From Herminiimonas arsenitoxidans (GTDB lineage: Bacteria; Pseudomonadota; Gammaproteobacteria; Burkholderiales; Burkholderiaceae_D), in assembly GCF_900130075.1 (NCBI RefSeq), contig NZ_LT671418.1:3410001-3474000 (forward strand): a DNA stretch of 64,000 bases, read 5' to 3'. A program made the position numbers and the translations under genes. The notes below the pieces were generated by a model that saw nothing but the letters and a program-made list of their open reading frames with translations, was not told the origin of the DNA and did not search any database. This document shows, in pieces, positions 52,006 to 61,604 of this stretch; positions within the stretch are counted from its first letter, which is position 1, and each line of letters starts with the position of its first letter.

Positions 52006-55000
52006 TCAGTCGAACGCAAAGTTGTAGAACATGGAGAGTGCACTGCGCGTTCCCGCTTCACCTTCAACCGTGATGCGTGGCGTCAAGGTGTAGCGCAACA
52101 GCAAGACGCTGCTGGCACTTTGCAGCCCTTGTTGATAGCTGACGTAAAGACGCGCTGATATTTTCTTGCCGAGTGTGATGATGCGTTCTTGCAGGCTGCT
52201 ATCGCTGGTACCGATGCTGAAATCGTCCAGCCCGAATGCAGTGGCGATTTGTGATTGCAAACCGCTGGCGGCACCTTGCGTAAGGAGCGAGCTGGCTGCC
52301 GTTTGCAGCGCGCTGATATCGCTATCGCCAGCGCTGGATAATGCACGGCCCAATACCAGCCACGATAATTTTTCTGCATCCGCTACAGTTGGTTCAGATA
52401 CCAGCGTAATGCGCGGTGCGAGTACGGTACCGCGTACCGAGACGCCAGCTTCCACTTCCAGCCCACGACGCATGGCGAGAATATCAAGCGCAGGATTGTT
52501 CAGCGGGCCGCTGAAGCGCAACAAACCTTGTTCTATTTTCAGCTCACGTCCGTACGCTTTGAACGTGCCGGATGCAATGCGTAAAGTACCTTGTGCACGC
52601 AATGTTTCACCGGCATTGGCGAGCAAATTGATTTGTCCGACCAGCAAGCCATCGATGCCGCGACCGCGCAAGCGTATGCCTTCCCCCAGACTGATGCTCA
52701 GATCGAGCGCAACTGCAGTCTTGGCTCCTTGCTTGGCATTTTGGCCAACGATGACGACATCGTCCGATAGTTCGGGAACATCGACTGAGCCGACATCGAA
52801 GAGGCCGGAGTTGATTTCAAACTTGCCGTTCGCTTTTGCTTTTCCTTCATGCCAGCCGAGCACGCTGTCGCCGCTGATGACGATTTGGCGATCTGATCGG
52901 TCTATCAGTTTGTATTTGGATGCCTTGACGGTGAGTTCGAGATTCAGTTGCTCACGGATCAAGCTGAGTGGACCGGCAATCGTCAGGCTGCCACCGTTTT
53001 GAAAACTGAGGCTGTGGATGAGAAGTTGATTACCTTGAAATTCGCTACGCAATACGCCTTGCTTCAGATCGACGCCGGTATCGGTAAAGAGCAGGCGCAA
53101 TCCATCGGCATCGATTTTTCCACCTAGGCGTGGATTACCGAAAGTGCCTTCCAGTGCAATGTCGCCTTTTATGCTGCCTTCTGTAATCAAGGATGGCGAG
53201 ATCAATGAGCCTAACCATCCCAGTGTCGGCGCATTGATGCGTGCGTTACCGGCGAGCGGCGCATTCGGTGCGATGGAGAAGCGCGTACTGCCGCTACCCA
53301 TCGTGGTGTTGAGGTTGACAGCGATGTTGCCCGTTTGCTTGCCTTCCGTAAGCAGCGCGACGCTAATGCGGCCGTTATCTGCAGTGGCGTTTGCGTTCAA
53401 TGTGGTCAGGCCGAGTGCAGCAGAACGGCTGCCACGCATCACGACATCGCCGCTTTCACGACGCATATTGAATTTACCGTTGAGGCGATCAGCTATCTTG
53501 AAATCCCAGTCACCACCTAACGTGAGGTCGGCGGTGAGAGGAAGTTCTGGATTGAGATAGCGCAGCAATTCACTGACTTGCACGTGCTCGAATTTGCCGC
53601 GGGTAACAATGTTGCGATCATTGCGCATGAATTGTTCGATCGCGATGACGGCATTGTTGACGTTCAGTTTGAACTGATCCAGTTGCACCTGCTTCTGCGA
53701 AATGAGCAAGGCAGCAGGTGCGGCCAACTTGGCAGTGAGGTGACCTGTGGCATCGAGACTATTGATGCTGCCTTGCCAGCTTGGATTACGCGCCAAATCT
53801 TTCACGCCGCCGCTGGCATTGAATTTCCAATTCTGTTCGCGTTCGACCAGAGCTGCAGTCAAACCATGTTGCGCCGTCGTGCCGCTGACATTGAGGGTGA
53901 AATTTTCTGCGCGCAGTTGTGTACCGTCGATACCATCGGCACGCACATTGATAGCAACAGGCGCATTGGCTTGCATGGCGAATTGCGCCTGCATGCTCAG
54001 TTTGGCGATTTTTTGCGCAGCCAGATTCAAGCCCTGTGCCGTTGCATTGACAGTGGCGTTGCTGATCAATCCCGTAGTGCGATTGATGCTGATATCAGCC
54101 TTGCCTTGCGTCTCGGCGAGACTGACATTGCCCGGCATGCGTAGTTTGCTGCCTTTCCATTCCGCATTGAGGCGCGGTTGTTGCACCTTGCCGCGTACTT
54201 CTCCATTGACTTGCATCGCGCCGGAAAAGCCGGAACCGAGTTGTTCCAGTGCTGGCGCATCGACGGCGAAGGTAATACGTGCATCATTACCGGCTAGCTT
54301 GCCTTGCGCACTAACCCGGTTACTACCGGCGTTCAATAATAATTTCGGCAGTATTAGCGTCTCAGCACGTAGTTGCGCCTGGCCTTCGCCGCTTAATGGT
54401 TGGCCTGCGAGTTGGCTGTCGTGGATGCGGAAAGCGACATCGGCTTCGAGTGTAGGTTGACGCAAGCCTTTGGCGGAGAAATCACCATTCAGACTCAGTG
54501 CCGGTAATTGCGGGAAGTTGCCCAGATCACTGAGATTGAATTTACGTATCGTGCCTTTGGCATCGAATTGCTGTTTTCCACTCAATGCAATATGGGCAGA
54601 GGCATCGATGGCGCTGGCACCGGCGCGCAATTCGATCCTATCGATATTGGCTTCCTCATCGGCCACGATGGCGTGCATGTTGAGGGTCAGTTTGTTTTTC
54701 TTGAGCGGTTCGCTCAATGCAAGGGCGATGGTTTGTTTACCCTCAACGTGTTGCACTTCAAGATTGCCGGTGAGCTTGGTGGCACGTACGCGTTGGTCGA
54801 TTTTTTGTAGATCAAGTGCATCGGTAGTCAGCGTGAGTGCCAGCGCGCCGTTAGCGTAACGGCCTTTGCCACTGAGGCTGCCAGCCGGTTTGCGCACACT
54901 GCCGAGATTGGCAGCGAGATGATCGATATTGAACTGACTATCTTTTTGTGTGAACTCGGCTACCAGATTACTTAAGGGAATGCGGTTTTCGTTATACAAA

Positions 55001-55959
55001 CCAGCGGAGGCATTGTTGATCGTCAGTTTGCCATCGCCGTTTTCTGCTGCATGCAACTGGATGGAGAGATCAGTTTCCGGCAATTCTGTCGCCAGATCGG
55101 AGAGGTCCAGCGATTGTGCCGACAAATCCGTAGCACCCAGCATCTGATCAGCGAAAGGGCGCAGCATGGCGTTGCCTTTGATCGATGCCTGATTGATGTG
55201 GAAGTTGATGGAGGCTGCGATTTCAGCCAGTGAACCGCGCAAGTCAATACGGCCGTTTGCACTGACGTTGTTGTGGTCGTCGATCATGGCTTCGCTATCG
55301 CTGACGATGGAAGCTTGTAGCGCATACGGTTTGATGGCTGAGAGCGTTGCCTCGCCTTTAAATTCACCGCTGAAAGCTGCTGCACCGGCATCGGAGCTTG
55401 CAGTGAGTTGGTCCAGACTCAGACTATAGCGCGTGCCATCGAAGCTTAAATTGAAGGCGAATGCACCGAGTTTGATGACATCGACAGGTCCCCAGGCAAT
55501 GTCACCACCTTGCACTCTGACTCGGTCTATTTTCAAATGTATGGGTAAAGCGATTTTCTCCGGCAGCGTGGAAGGCTCTGGAGTTTGGTCAATTTTGCTG
55601 ACGATGCCGAGCTTGCCGATTTGCAGCGAGGTGATGTGCAATTTGCCAAACAGCAGTTCCATCAACTTGCTATTGAGTTGAATGTCGTCGAGAACTATCT
55701 TTTGATTCTCAAGATGTATGCTGAACTGATCGACGTGCAATGCGCCATTCAACTGCCCGCTGACCCCTTTAGCTTGCAAGGTACCGTTAGACAGATCGCT
55801 GGCAGTAGCGAGCGCGAATTGTGCACCGCGTTCGCTATTGAGCATCCATATCAGACCGGCGAATACGATCAGGCAGACACTGAGGACAAGCGGCAGCAAT
55901 ACGCGTAGCAAGCGTTTGCGTTTGAGGCCCTTGGGCGCTTGTTGATCGTTAGAAGCCAT
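52006..55959 (-). CDS. tamB: Translocation and assembly module subunit TamB
   Basis: A 1317-residue inner-membrane-anchored protein, close to the 1259 residues of E. coli TamB. An N-terminal signal anchor (about 16-40, LLRVLLPLVLSVCLIVFAGL) is followed by more than 1000 residues of amphipathic beta repeats forming a periplasmic groove. A C-terminal DUF490 domain ends in a barrel-like Asn-Phe-Ala-Phe-Asp. TamB-type proteins bridge the membranes and act in outer-membrane protein insertion and phospholipid transport. The start overlaps the tamA stop by 11 bp, the standard tamA-tamB order. Confidence 0.93.
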   Translation of the reverse strand: MASNDQQAPKGLKRKRLLRVLLPLVLSVCLIVFAGLIWMLNSERGAQFALATASDLSNGTLQAKGVSGQLNGALHVDQFSIHLENQKIVLDDIQLNSKLMELLFGKLHITSLQIGKLGIVSKIDQTPEPSTLPEKIALPIHLKIDRVRVQGGDIAWGPVDVIKLGAFAFNLSFDGTRYSLSLDQLTASSDAGAAAFSGEFKGEATLSAIKPYALQASIVSDSEAMIDDHNNVSANGRIDLRGSLAEIAASINFHINQASIKGNAMLRPFADQMLGATDLSAQSLDLSDLATELPETDLSIQLHAAENGDGKLTINNASAGLYNENRIPLSNLVAEFTQKDSQFNIDHLAANLGSVRKPAGSLSGKGRYANGALALTLTTDALDLQKIDQRVRATKLTGNLEVQHVEGKQTIALALSEPLKKNKLTLNMHAIVADEEANIDRIELRAGASAIDASAHIALSGKQQFDAKGTIRKFNLSDLGNFPQLPALSLNGDFSAKGLRQPTLEADVAFRIHDSQLAGQPLSGEGQAQLRAETLILPKLLLNAGSNRVSAQGKLAGNDARITFAVDAPALEQLGSGFSGAMQVNGEVRGKVQQPRLNAEWKGSKLRMPGNVSLAETQGKADISINRTTGLISNATVNATAQGLNLAAQKIAKLSMQAQFAMQANAPVAINVRADGIDGTQLRAENFTLNVSGTTAQHGLTAALVEREQNWKFNASGGVKDLARNPSWQGSINSLDATGHLTAKLAAPAALLISQKQVQLDQFKLNVNNAVIAIEQFMRNDRNIVTRGKFEHVQVSELLRYLNPELPLTADLTLGGDWDFKIADRLNGKFNMRRESGDVVMRGSRSAALGLTTLNANATADNGRISVALLTEGKQTGNIAVNLNTTMGSGSTRFSIAPNAPLAGNARINAPTLGWLGSLISPSLITEGSIKGDIALEGTFGNPRLGGKIDADGLRLLFTDTGVDLKQGVLRSEFQGNQLLIHSLSFQNGGSLTIAGPLSLIREQLNLELTVKASKYKLIDRSDRQIVISGDSVLGWHEGKAKANGKFEINSGLFDVGSVDVPELSDDVVIVGQNAKQGAKTAVALDLSISLGEGIRLRGRGIDGLLVGQINLLANAGETLRAQGTLRIASGTFKAYGRELKIEQGLLRFSGPLNNPALDILAMRRGLEVEAGVSVRGTVLAPRITLVSEPTVADAEKLSWLVLGRALSSAGDSDISALQTAASSLLTQGAASGLQSQIATAFGLDDFSIGTSDSSLQERIITLGKKISARLYVSYQQGLQSASSVLLLRYTLTPRITVEGEAGTRSALSMFYNFAFD

Positions 55960-57748
55960 AACCGATAGAGAAGTGAAGACGCGGTTCTTTGGTTTCGTGA
56001 CCGTATGCCAAATCCAGATTGACCGGGCCTATCGGACTGCGCCAGCGTGCACCTATGCCGCTGCCTTGTTTTAAACGGAAGTCGTGCCATGTGTCGGCAG
56101 CGTTACCTGCATCGGTAAAGACGGCAGCACCCCATTCTTGCGTAACGCGATAAACCAGTTCTGCGCTGACGACAGCGGTGACAGTACCACCGACTATCGC
56201 ACCATCCTGCGAGACGCCTAATGTGTTGTAGGCATAGCCGCGTACGGTTTGATCGCCGCCGGTGCGGAACAATAAATCGGATGGCGCAGTGTCGCGGTCA
56301 GCGCCGAATACCTGGCCGACCTGGCCACGCAATATGGCTTGAAAACGCCCGTAGTAAGGTGAGAGCCAGGTGGCGCGACCGACCACGCGAGCCAGACTTT
56401 TTTTGTTGATGAGGCCGCTGGGGCCGACGCCCAGATCTATCGATGCAAAATAACCGCGCCTCGGCGCAATCATGTTGTCGACGCGCCGCATCGTGTAAGT
56501 GAAGGAGCCGATCAATGCTTGACGATTGCTGGTAAATTCATCGCCTATACGCTGTCTATCGGTCAGGACTGAGATGGCCCAGATTTTTTCATCTCTCTTG
56601 TTCGGGCTGGTCAGACGCGCGCTGGTCAGGGTTTTGTCATTGATGACACCGGCGCTATCTTCATATTCGTAATGGGTGCCAACACTAGGACGCCAACCGT
56701 TCTGGATTTCCGGAAAATAGAGATCGGCACCGAGTACGCGCGTATTACGATCAGCGCGTATTTGTGATTCAAAGCGCCAATCGCGACCAAGAAAATTGCG
56801 ATCCAGCCATTTCACTTGCACGCGCGGGCCGGAATCGGTCGAGAATCCTAAGCCGAGCGATAAGCGCTTGCGCTCGTTTTCATGTAGATCGAGTCGGATT
56901 GGTACATTGTGCGGTTGCTCTGGATTGATATCGACGATGGCAAAGGCAGAGCGGAAGTAGCCGGTATCTTGCACACGCGCCTGCAACTCGTTCAATTTTT
57001 CCTGCGAATAGGGATCGCCTGGCTTGATCGGATTGAGTTTCTCTACCATCTCGCGGGAGTAGCGTTGCAAGCCTTCGATCGTCAATTCACCGAATGTGAA
57101 GGCAGGGCCGGAATCGATTGCCACGCTGAGCGCAGCGCTATTGGTCGATGGTTCTATGCGCGCTTCGCTTTCTGTAATGGTGGCGGCTGGGTAATCTCTG
57201 ATTAATAAAGCCTTGAGCAAGCCGTTCTTCGCGTCATTCCACTCGCTTTGTTTAAAGACATCGCCAATCTTCAAGCTCCATTGTCGACGCAGTCTATCCA
57301 TTCTTTGCTGATTTTTTTGCAGGATGTCGCCGGTAAAAACTATGTTCACCGATTCAATTACAGTCGGTGCGCCAAGGGTGATATTGAAACGCGCGACCCA
57401 TGGCGTCGATTGTTGATCCAGTTCTTGCGTGATGGTCGGCGAGAAGTAGCCTGCAGTTGCCAGTAATGAACGTATTTGGCTCGGTGCGATATCGACCAGA
57501 CGCTGTACTTCTTCCAGGCTTAACTCATCGCTTGCCTGACGGCGGCTGAGTTCCAAATTGTCGGTAATCAGCGCGCTCAGCTCACCCGCACCGTTAATCG
57601 AAACGGTGTAGCTGGGAGCGGCTTGTGCCTGCATCGGTAGCCAACAGGCCAGCAGCAGAGCGCACAGTGTGAATTGCCATACTTGGCTTGGATAGAATCT
57701 GTTCAGCACAATATAGGCAAAGACGGTAATGAATGGAAAAGACGGCAT
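55949..57748 (-). CDS. tamA: Outer-membrane translocation and assembly module protein TamA (BamA/Omp85 family)
   Basis: A 599-residue Omp85 protein when started at the ATG at 57748, which gives a signal peptide ending LPMQAQA before APSYTV. ATGs at 57841 and 57829 are also in frame but would put 30 hydrophilic residues first. POTRA domains occupy about 35-260 (GELTIEGLQRYSREMVEKLNPIKPGDPYSQEKL is a typical POTRA). The barrel follows, with the Omp85 loop motif TGGDQTVRGYAYNTLG, and ends in Gly-Tyr-Gly-Phe. It works with TamB, encoded immediately downstream. Confidence 0.92.
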   Translation of the reverse strand: MPSFPFITVFAYIVLNRFYPSQVWQFTLCALLLACWLPMQAQAAPSYTVSINGAGELSALITDNLELSRRQASDELSLEEVQRLVDIAPSQIRSLLATAGYFSPTITQELDQQSTPWVARFNITLGAPTVIESVNIVFTGDILQKNQQRMDRLRRQWSLKIGDVFKQSEWNDAKNGLLKALLIRDYPAATITESEARIEPSTNSAALSVAIDSGPAFTFGELTIEGLQRYSREMVEKLNPIKPGDPYSQEKLNELQARVQDTGYFRSAFAIVDINPEQPHNVPIRLDLHENERKRLSLGLGFSTDSGPRVQVKWLDRNFLGRDWRFESQIRADRNTRVLGADLYFPEIQNGWRPSVGTHYEYEDSAGVINDKTLTSARLTSPNKRDEKIWAISVLTDRQRIGDEFTSNRQALIGSFTYTMRRVDNMIAPRRGYFASIDLGVGPSGLINKKSLARVVGRATWLSPYYGRFQAILRGQVGQVFGADRDTAPSDLLFRTGGDQTVRGYAYNTLGVSQDGAIVGGTVTAVVSAELVYRVTQEWGAAVFTDAGNAADTWHDFRLKQGSGIGARWRSPIGPVNLDLAYGHETKEPRLHFSIGYGF

Positions 57749-57988
57749 GACAAGACGGGCATGTCGGTTTCTCGCGGTCGGGGCAGCATGATAGAGATAA
57801 TCTGTCCGGTGTTGCAAGCTTAGCAGCATTTGATATGGCATTTAGACAAACCATCCTTTTATCTGCCTCCAAGCTGTGAATATCGTACTTGTCCGAGGGG
57901 CAAGCTATTGCTGGCATGGGCACAGCGCTTGCCGGTTATCGGCAAAATCCCTATAGTGACGACACTGAAGATCACGGAAGTTTGCAAG

Positions 57989-58837
57989 ATGAGCAACACA
58001 CATGAAATACGGCCCGGCCAATCCATCGAGTTGCTGAAGGAGTTGCATATCCTCACACGCGACGGAAAATTGAATCAGGATAGCCGTCGCAAGCTCAAGC
58101 AGGTGTATCACCTCTATCAATTCATTGAGCCGCTATTGCAGGAAATCCAGAACGATCACCCGGACATCACACTGGCCGATCATGGTGCAGGCAAATCGTA
58201 TCTGGGCTTTATTCTGTACGACTTGTTCTTCAAGGAACGCAAGGATCAATCGCGCATCTACGGCATAGAAACGCGTGACGAGCTGGTACAGAAGTCGGAA
58301 GCATTGGCGAAGAAGCTGGATTTCCCCGGTATGTCTTTCCTGAATCTGTCGGTTGCAGAATCAATCACGTCGGATTTGCTGCCGGAGAAAATCGATGTCG
58401 TCACCGCACTGCACGCATGTAATACCGCAACTGACGACGCGATTCATTTCGCATTGAAGAAGCAGGCCAAGTTCATCGTGCTGGTGCCATGTTGCCAGGC
58501 TGAAGTGGCTTCTGTTCTGAAGAAGAACAAAGGCAAGACGCTGGCGAAAAGTGCCCTGACGGAAATCTGGCGTCATCCGCTGCATACGCGCGAGTTCGGC
58601 AGCCAGGTCACCAATGTATTACGCTGCCTGCAACTGGAAGCGCACGGTTATCAAGTCAATGTGACCGAGCTCGTCGGTTGGGAGCATTCGATGAAAAACG
58701 AATTAATCATCGCCAGCTACAAGGACTTGCCACGTAAACGTCCAACTGAACGCTTGCAGGAAGTGTTGCAGACTCTGGGCTTGGAAGAGATGCAGCCGCG
58801 TTTCTTTACCGATGAACAGGCTACATCCGCCAACTAA
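57989..58837 (+). CDS. SAM-dependent methyltransferase (Methyltransf_32/GSTCD-like)
   Basis: A 282-residue cytosolic protein. The ATG at 57989 starts MSNTHEIRPGQSIELLKEL; the frame continues upstream to 57830 but without protein-like features. The SAM-binding start is LADHGAGKSYLGFILYDLF, followed by IYGIETRDELV and the motif VTALHACNTATDDAIHFAL, where HAC...D is diagnostic of the METTL25/GSTCD-like family. VLVPCCQAE comes next. The substrate is unknown; RNA is possible from eukaryotic relatives. It is divergent from tamA and convergent with a cytochrome c gene. Confidence 0.75.
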   Translation: MSNTHEIRPGQSIELLKELHILTRDGKLNQDSRRKLKQVYHLYQFIEPLLQEIQNDHPDITLADHGAGKSYLGFILYDLFFKERKDQSRIYGIETRDELVQKSEALAKKLDFPGMSFLNLSVAESITSDLLPEKIDVVTALHACNTATDDAIHFALKKQAKFIVLVPCCQAEVASVLKKNKGKTLAKSALTEIWRHPLHTREFGSQVTNVLRCLQLEAHGYQVNVTELVGWEHSMKNELIIASYKDLPRKRPTERLQEVLQTLGLEEMQPRFFTDEQATSAN

Positions 58838-58856
58838 CTTCTTCCTTCGCAGCAGA

Positions 58857-59672
58857 TTATTTCTGCCGCGCCATCTGGCGTAAATACGCCATCAAGTCAT
58901 CCAACTGCGTATCAGTCATGACGGTGTCGGAAAATCCCGGCATCGTCAGCTGCGGCCATGTTCGGACTGCTGCTGGATCGCGTATGTATAGACGTAAAAA
59001 CGCAGACTGAAAATATTCGGTTGGATTGAAGGGTTTATTCAAATCCGGCCCGATAGCCGCATCGCCGCCGCCATTGATTTGATGGCAGCTTGCGCAATGT
59101 ACGGTGTAGATGTGCATGCCACGGTATTCAGCACTGTCGGTGGATGAGTTCGGCAGGATTTGCGGATAACGGGTTTGTAGTGGTGTGACTTCGCTGATCT
59201 GCGCAATTTGATACGGCCATTGCTCTTGCGTGATGCCGCTTTTCTCCGGCTTTAACCAGACCAGATAAAAAGGACCGGCGCTGCGGCCACCCGACTTCAA
59301 TGTCGGCCACGGTGCGTTGACCGGTTCAATCGCCAGCCATGGTTCTGCTGCACCTGTTAATAGTTGAGTTGGGATGTTGGCGACAAAGCCATCCTCCGCC
59401 TTGAATTGCACCGTCTCTACCTTGCTCACATCTCGCAATATCGATAGCAAGGGCAGTGCACGATATTCCATAGGCCGTTTGTAGGAGACATCAGCGGGAA
59501 TCGTGATGGTGCGTAAAGCGGGATGTTTGAGTAAGTCGGCACGCGCCAGCTTTTGATGTTGATTGCTGAATACCAGTTCCAATACAGGTTCTGCGGCGTG
59601 TGCATAACTGCCTGCCATGCAGATCAGCAAAGCTGTCACATATAAGCGCAGTGTATGGCTGATGGTTTTCAT
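58857..59672 (-). CDS. c-type cytochrome with N-terminal oxidoreductase-like domain
   Basis: A 271-residue periplasmic protein with a signal peptide (cut after SYAHA). The haem c motif CASCH is at 193-197 and the likely Met ligand is in LTMPGFSDTVMTD. The first 160 residues resemble the molybdopterin-dependent sulfite-oxidase-like domain (ARADLLKHPALRTITIPADVSYKRPMEYRALPLLSILR; DGFVANIPTQLL) but lack an obvious molybdenum-ligand Cys. It could be an electron carrier for a molybdoenzyme or another periplasmic dehydrogenase. No partner gene is adjacent. Confidence 0.7.
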   Translation of the reverse strand: MKTISHTLRLYVTALLICMAGSYAHAAEPVLELVFSNQHQKLARADLLKHPALRTITIPADVSYKRPMEYRALPLLSILRDVSKVETVQFKAEDGFVANIPTQLLTGAAEPWLAIEPVNAPWPTLKSGGRSAGPFYLVWLKPEKSGITQEQWPYQIAQISEVTPLQTRYPQILPNSSTDSAEYRGMHIYTVHCASCHQINGGGDAAIGPDLNKPFNPTEYFQSAFLRLYIRDPAAVRTWPQLTMPGFSDTVMTDTQLDDLMAYLRQMARQK

Positions 59673-59771
59673 ATAGCGTACATGGGCAGGATAGTGTCGT
59701 TGCAGTATAACGAAACTTTCGCAATGGTTAGATGAAGAGCCCGAGGCGAAAGCTCTTTATACTATCGACCC

Positions 59772-60050
59772 ATGACATGGTTTCTTTATCTACTCGAATG
59801 CAAGAACGGCAGCATCTATACCGGTATTGCGGTCGATGTCGCTGCGCGTTATGGCGCACATGCAAAGGGCAAGGGAGCGCGCTACACGCGCTCACATCCA
59901 CCGCGACGTTTGCTGGCCATCGTTGAGTATCCGGATCGTTCCACTGCATCAAAAGCAGAATATGCAATGAAGCGTTTGAGTGCTGCCGAGAAACGTAGCT
60001 TCTGTTTGCAACGCGCAGGCCTGTGGAGCGTATCCTTATCTGTATCGTGA
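59772..60050 (+). CDS. GIY-YIG domain protein (YhbQ-like)
   Basis: A 92-residue single-domain protein. The motif pair FLYLLECKNGSIYTGIAVD (LYLL..YTG), the Arg in AARYGAHAKGKGARYT and the Glu in KAEYAMKRLSAAEKR are the expected catalytic framework of UPF0213/YhbQ GIY-YIG proteins. Members have weak nuclease activity or an uncertain role in DNA repair. It is monocistronic. Confidence 0.88.
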   Translation: MTWFLYLLECKNGSIYTGIAVDVAARYGAHAKGKGARYTRSHPPRRLLAIVEYPDRSTASKAEYAMKRLSAAEKRSFCLQRAGLWSVSLSVS

Positions 60051-60099
60051 CTTCATCGGCATACGATACAGCCTGTCACCCATCTAAGAATTATTCATC

Positions 60100-60693
60100 A
60101 TGACTAAGCAATTTTCCAGCGCCAGCGAACGTAATCGCGATCCCATCCTTGTTGTCTTGCAAGAGGAGTTGAGTGATTGCACGCGCGTACTTGAAATCGG
60201 TAGCGGCACCGGGCAACACGCGGTTTTTTTCGCTGCGCATCTGCCGCATTTGATATGGCAAACCAGCGATCTGGCGCAGAACCATCCGAGTATCAATGCG
60301 TGGATGCAGGAAGCGCAGTTGCCGAATGTGCTGTCGCCTTTGGTCTTGGATATGGAGAAGCCGGAATGGCCGACAGAATTATTTGATGCTGTCTTCACGG
60401 CGAATACCTGTCACATCATGGCCTGGCATCAGGTTGAAGCGATGTTCGTCGGTGCGGCGCAGAGATTGAAGTCAGGCGGCAAAATGTGCGTCTACGGTCC
60501 GTTCAATTACAACGGGCAATTCACCAGTCAGGGTAATGCGCAATTCGATGCCACGTTGCGTGCGCAGACACCGCACATGGGTATCCGGGATAGCGAAGCG
60601 ATCATCTCGTTGGCGAAAGAGCAGGGCTTGGAACTACATGCTGATCATGTGATGCCAGCCAATAATCGACTCTTGGTCTGGCAGCGCGTTTGA
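60100..60693 (+). CDS. DUF938 SAM-dependent methyltransferase-like protein
   Basis: A 197-residue protein. It starts KQFSSASERNRDPILVVL, typical of DUF938, and continues with a SAM-binding motif I (VLEIGSGTGQHAVFFAAHLP), motif II region (WQTSDLAQNHPSI) and the post-motif GGKMCVYGPFNYNGQFTSQGNAQFDATLR that defines the family. The substrate is not known. It follows the GIY-YIG gene on the same strand by 49 bp and is convergent with the lipoprotein gene at 13 bp. Confidence 0.85.
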   Translation: MTKQFSSASERNRDPILVVLQEELSDCTRVLEIGSGTGQHAVFFAAHLPHLIWQTSDLAQNHPSINAWMQEAQLPNVLSPLVLDMEKPEWPTELFDAVFTANTCHIMAWHQVEAMFVGAAQRLKSGGKMCVYGPFNYNGQFTSQGNAQFDATLRAQTPHMGIRDSEAIISLAKEQGLELHADHVMPANNRLLVWQRV

Positions 60694-60706
60694 TCGGATA
60701 GTTTGC

Positions 60707-61399
60707 TTACTTGCCTGGAGCGGGTTGTTGCAGTGGATCGGTTTTGCAACCTTTGTAGCTGATGCCGTTCATTTCAAACAAAGCTTCATTACCTTTACCC
60801 CAGAACGTAGTGGAACCATCGGAGTAGCGCGCACCGGAGCCGGAGATCACGTGTGGCAGCGCCAGTGTGCGTCCTGCCAGCAGGATTTCTACCTTGTCCG
60901 TATTCGGGAATTTGGCAATAAATTCAAGGTCATCACATTTGAATGCGGCAACGGCATTGCTCTTTGGTGTCACCGTCTCAGCTACGCGTTGCAGCATGAT
61001 GGTGAGTGGTTTTTCCGGTTCATTGAACAAGACGGGATAGGATTCTGTCGATGTCCACATGAGTGCATCCTGATTATCCAGGATGACAGCGCGCACGACA
61101 TAGCGATGACGTAGGTCGATGGCCGACGGAATATAGCGCAAATCAAAAGGGATAGGCACTTGTCCCGTTGGACGCAGGGTTTGTTGCGCAATAAATGTGC
61201 TGCTCTTATCGGCAAAGCTGACATCTTCCAGCGTCACAACGATTTTGGCATCCGGTGGCAAGGCAATACGCTCTTTATAAATAACGCTGCCACTGACGCG
61301 GCCGGAAAGCGGCACGGTCTTCTCCGATTTGAATTGTGCGCAGGCAGTTACGAGCATGGATAGCGCGAGCAGGGTGAGCACTGAGCGGAATGATTTCAT
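60707..61399 (-). CDS. Lipoprotein with YbaY and MliC-like (lysozyme inhibitor) domains
   Basis: A 230-residue lipoprotein: the signal peptide ends in VTAC (Cys20). The first domain (about 30-135, VSGSVIYKERIALPPDAKIVVTLEDVSFADKSS ... IPSAIDLRHRYVVRAVI) is of the YbaY type. The second (about 150-225, FKCDDLEFIAKFPNTDKVEILLAGRTLALPHVISGSGARYSDGSTTFWGKGNEALFEMNG) matches MliC/PliC inhibitors of c-type lysozyme, including the conserved SGARYSDG stretch. The fusion suggests an envelope-protection role against host or predator lysozyme. Confidence 0.82.
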   Translation of the reverse strand: MKSFRSVLTLLALSMLVTACAQFKSEKTVPLSGRVSGSVIYKERIALPPDAKIVVTLEDVSFADKSSTFIAQQTLRPTGQVPIPFDLRYIPSAIDLRHRYVVRAVILDNQDALMWTSTESYPVLFNEPEKPLTIMLQRVAETVTPKSNAVAAFKCDDLEFIAKFPNTDKVEILLAGRTLALPHVISGSGARYSDGSTTFWGKGNEALFEMNGISYKGCKTDPLQQPAPGK

Positions 61400-61604
61400 T
61401 TTATTGTCCTGAAAAAAGCATGGGATGAATCGGCTGAAGGTGCGTAGCTACAATATTCAATTACTTTGCTAGACGTTGCGTGTCTTGACGCCGACGATAG
61501 CGGCAAGTAGTCTTTGTTTAACTGTTTAGCCGGTACAGATTGACAATACTATTCGATTTGCGTTCCCGCCAGTACGCGGTAAACATTTCTACCTCACTTA
61601 ATTA

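Noticed and set aside
57830..57988. Longer N terminus of the Methyltransf_32-like protein
   Set aside because: The segment is Pro/Cys-rich without helix pattern and lies in the divergent promoter with tamA; the ATG at 57989 begins the protein-like sequence.
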